A stretch of DNA of 64,000 nucleotides from an uncultured Flavobacteriaceae bacterium (GTDB taxonomy: Bacteria; Bacteroidota; Bacteroidia; Flavobacteriales; Flavobacteriaceae), in assembly GCA_947487895.1 (NCBI GenBank), contig CANKYF010000002.1:372001-436000 (forward strand). The letters run 5' to 3'. A program made the position numbers and the translations under genes. Of this stretch, positions 61,898-64,000 are shown piece after piece; position 1 is the first letter of the stretch, and each line of letters opens with the position of its first letter. The notes beneath the pieces are model-generated. The model was not told where the DNA came from. It saw only the letters and a list, made by a program, of their open reading frames with translations, and did not search any database.

Positions 61898-64000
61898 TTA
61901 GTTTTTATTTAAAATATATTGGTTGGCTCTTTGAATAAATGCTTGATTGTTATCTTCAGAATGGGTTAAAAAGAAGTACCCTATAGCGCGTTCTAATTGC
62001 ATAGACGTGATTAAATAGTTATAGTTAGCAGTGGATCTTGCTAACTGCGCTTGCAAATAATTAGTCTGTGCATCAATTAACTGAATAATGGGAACTGCTC
62101 CTTCTTGATAAGCATTTTGTGTGAGGTCTAAACTTTCTTTTGCTGTTTCTTCTGACACTTTAGAAATTTCGATGTTTGCTATTTGATTAATCAAATCTAG
62201 CACCACATCATTCACATTTTTCTCAATGTTTAATTCAATATTTTGTCTTTCATAACCCAATTGTTCCTCTTGAATTAAAGCTGATTGTCTATTAATATTT
62301 CTTTGGTTCTGGTTGAATATTGGTAACGAAACATTTAATCCAACATTATAAGTGCCGTCTGGTGCTGTTGGAATTCCAGACGGTATGGTAGAACCTTTTC
62401 CAGACTGAGAAATTGCCAGATTGTATTGCCCCTGTAAAGCAACTGTTGGTATAAAACGACCATAATCGTTTAAGTCATAGGTTCGTTTTGTAACATTTAA
62501 ATTATAATCTATATTCTTTAACTCAGGTGAGTTGGTTTTTGCTTCTTGTACCAAAAATTCAATTAAAGTGGGTTGTAATTTCGGGTCGTCTAGAATCTTG
62601 TAAAAGTCATCATATTTATAATTCTTAAAAACACCTTCGGAAAGTTCAGCATCCAGAATATCTATGTCTTTATTAATTGATACATTCATCAATTGATTAA
62701 TAGTGAAAAATGCTTGTTGCAATTGATTTCTAGCCTCTATAAGACTTTGCATGTTTTGAGCTAATTGACTTCTGAAACGCAACACATCTGATTTTCCAGA
62801 TTCACCTGCTTCAAAGTTTTGTTCTGCTATTTCTAAATTACGCTTAGTAACTTGTAAATTTTGATTCTGAATACTCGTATTAGTCTTTAAAATCAAGGCA
62901 TTAAAATAAGCTACAGTAGCATTCAATAAAGCATCGAGTTCGTTTGTATCATAAATAGCTTGTTCTGCTTTTTGTAATTCTTTCCTAATATCGATATTGG
63001 CAGAAGCACTTTCTGAATAGATGAGTTGCTCTAAAACCACATTTCCCGATGTTGAGAACTCTGGATTTGCGCCATTTGAAATTTCCGCCACTCTAGGGTC
63101 AAGATAAACCCCACTTACCCCAGCAGACACATTTGGCAAATAACCACTTTTAGCTGTTTTAACATCCTGCCCACTTAGCTCTACACTCTTTTCACTAGAA
63201 GATAGACTTAAATTCTTATCGAGAACACCATTCATAATATCCAATATAGACATCATGTCTTCTGAATTGGGTTCTGATTTACCACCTATAAAGTCGGCAG
63301 TCCCCAACATGGCATAACGCAATGGAAAATCAATTTTTTTAGCAGTGTTGTAATTAATGGTTAGCTTGTTTTTATACTCTAACAACAAGGGTAGTTCTGA
63401 GGCGTTAGCCCCATTTGTAATAGCTTCAATATTTAATGCAATACGCCTGAAAAACTGATTTAAATTTGTTTGGGGCTGGTTAGTAGCCAATATACCACGT
63501 TCAACATCCTTAACTCTGTTCGCTGAAAAAGACGGTAATTTTTTAGAATTAATAGCTGATGTTAATTTGTCAAATTGAGTATCGGTAAATTCAAAACCAC
63601 CTGCTAAGTAAACTGCATCAAGACCTTCCAAATCAGATGCACTAATACCATTTTCAGATAAAGGTATTAAACGGTACTTTTTTCCTTCCTTCTGAAAATA
63701 TGGGTCAAATATCGTTTCTAGAGGCAATGCATCAATAATGTACTGCTCAATTAAAACCCCGATATTCTTATAATCATAAATTGTTTTAAAAGCATCCAAG
63801 TCCTTTTTATAAGACAAAGGCGCTATGATGTATGTGATATTATTTATTTCTGATGTTTTGCGTTCTGGGGGTAGATTTATAAAGTCTGAATTAATCGAAC
63901 CAAAAACAATAACTGGTTTAGTATAACTTTCTTGTTGGCTTAAAACAATATTATCCATAACCCCAAAAGCCAAAATAATATCTGCATCACCATTAACTAA
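61898..64000 (-). CDS. TolC-family outer-membrane channel with N-terminal extra domain (partial)
   Basis: The frame is open to the right edge: codons before 63,973 read LVNGDADII, continuing as LAFGVMDN, so the true start is outside the window and the TTG at 63,973 is not it. The visible about 700 residues have two parts. Residues 1-270 look like a periplasmic binding-protein fold (KPVIVFGSINSDFINL, NIGVLIEQYIIDALPL, GLDAVYLAGGF). The remainder is a TolC barrel/coiled-coil (AGVSGVYLDPRV, then ATVAYFNALILKTNT). A fusion of this sort is unusual for TolC. It is the first visible gene of the efflux operon. Confidence 0.82.
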   Translation of the reverse strand, partial: LVNGDADIILAFGVMDNIVLSQQESYTKPVIVFGSINSDFINLPPERKTSEINNITYIIAPLSYKKDLDAFKTIYDYKNIGVLIEQYIIDALPLETIFDPYFQKEGKKYRLIPLSENGISASDLEGLDAVYLAGGFEFTDTQFDKLTSAINSKKLPSFSANRVKDVERGILATNQPQTNLNQFFRRIALNIEAITNGANASELPLLLEYKNKLTINYNTAKKIDFPLRYAMLGTADFIGGKSEPNSEDMMSILDIMNGVLDKNLSLSSSEKSVELSGQDVKTAKSGYLPNVSAGVSGVYLDPRVAEISNGANPEFSTSGNVVLEQLIYSESASANIDIRKELQKAEQAIYDTNELDALLNATVAYFNALILKTNTSIQNQNLQVTKRNLEIAEQNFEAGESGKSDVLRFRSQLAQNMQSLIEARNQLQQAFFTINQLMNVSINKDIDILDAELSEGVFKNYKYDDFYKILDDPKLQPTLIEFLVQEAKTNSPELKNIDYNLNVTKRTYDLNDYGRFIPTVALQGQYNLAISQSGKGSTIPSGIPTAPDGTYNVGLNVSLPIFNQNQRNINRQSALIQEEQLGYERQNIELNIEKNVNDVVLDLINQIANIEISKVSEETAKESLDLTQNAYQEGAVPIIQLIDAQTNYLQAQLARSTANYNYLITSMQLERAIGYFFLTHSEDNNQAFIQRANQYILNKN

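Overview
The window looks like a flavobacterial (Bacteroidota, Flavobacteriaceae-type) chromosome segment carrying most of an integrative conjugative element. The evidence is the low GC, Bacteroidota-specific families (TraE/F/G/I/J/K/M/N conjugation proteins, RteC, BfmA-like mobilisation protein), TAnnTTTG-type promoter elements, frequent TTG starts and fused CcsBA. No rRNA, complete tRNA or CRISPR array was seen.

Positions 1 to about 39,800 are the element. It opens with a two-gene mutagenic repair cassette (DnaE2-like polymerase plus a Y-family polymerase). Next, on the minus strand, is the mating-pair-formation operon traE-F-G-I-J-K-M-N (no traL seen), divergent from a cell-wall amidase. 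Then comes a tightly overlapping defence operon: HsdM, HsdS, an AAA/ABC-type ATPase and an HNH nuclease, with no HsdR. A small replication/excision control block follows (DnaC-like ATPase, winged-helix protein, HTH protein, RteC). After a 14 kb cargo region come the coupling protein, relaxase and BfmA-like protein, a hairpin-rich non-coding stretch that is a good oriT candidate, and RadC. A short sequence identical in form to the 3' end of a tRNA-Ser, near 39,790, may mark the right attachment site.

The cargo (20.6-34.8 kb) is the most novel part. It appears to be a peptide-export (bacteriocin/RiPP-like) cluster. An unlisted 52-residue precursor gene (22,817-22,975, minus) has a double-glycine leader and a Gly/Ser/Asp/Lys-rich core with no Cys. 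It is followed by a hairpin plus T-run and then a prolyl-oligopeptidase lipoprotein. Beside it lie a membrane-anchored TPR-AraC regulator, two unrecognised exported proteins, a second-copy-type apolipoprotein N-acyltransferase, an HExxH protein, a Tiki/ChaN-like lipoprotein, a C39-peptidase ABC exporter, an HlyD-type adaptor and a small membrane protein.

From 40 kb on the DNA reads as ordinary chromosome. It has nitrite ammonification (NrfH, NrfA) with the fused cytochrome c maturation protein CcsBA, then a signalling locus (LytS-type kinase, LytTR regulator, class III cyclase). That locus is flanked by two small-ORF/lipoprotein transcription units. Upstream of each is an array of three TTCACYT repeats at exact 21-bp spacing, with the same 39-bp offset to a TACATTTG promoter element, which suggests the LytTR regulator controls both. 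The window ends with an SLC13-type transporter, an HtrA-like protease, outer-membrane proteins, small envelope proteins, and a TolC/adaptor/RND efflux operon that also encodes a two-pore-helix ion channel. The TolC protein carries an unusual N-terminal domain and runs off the right edge.
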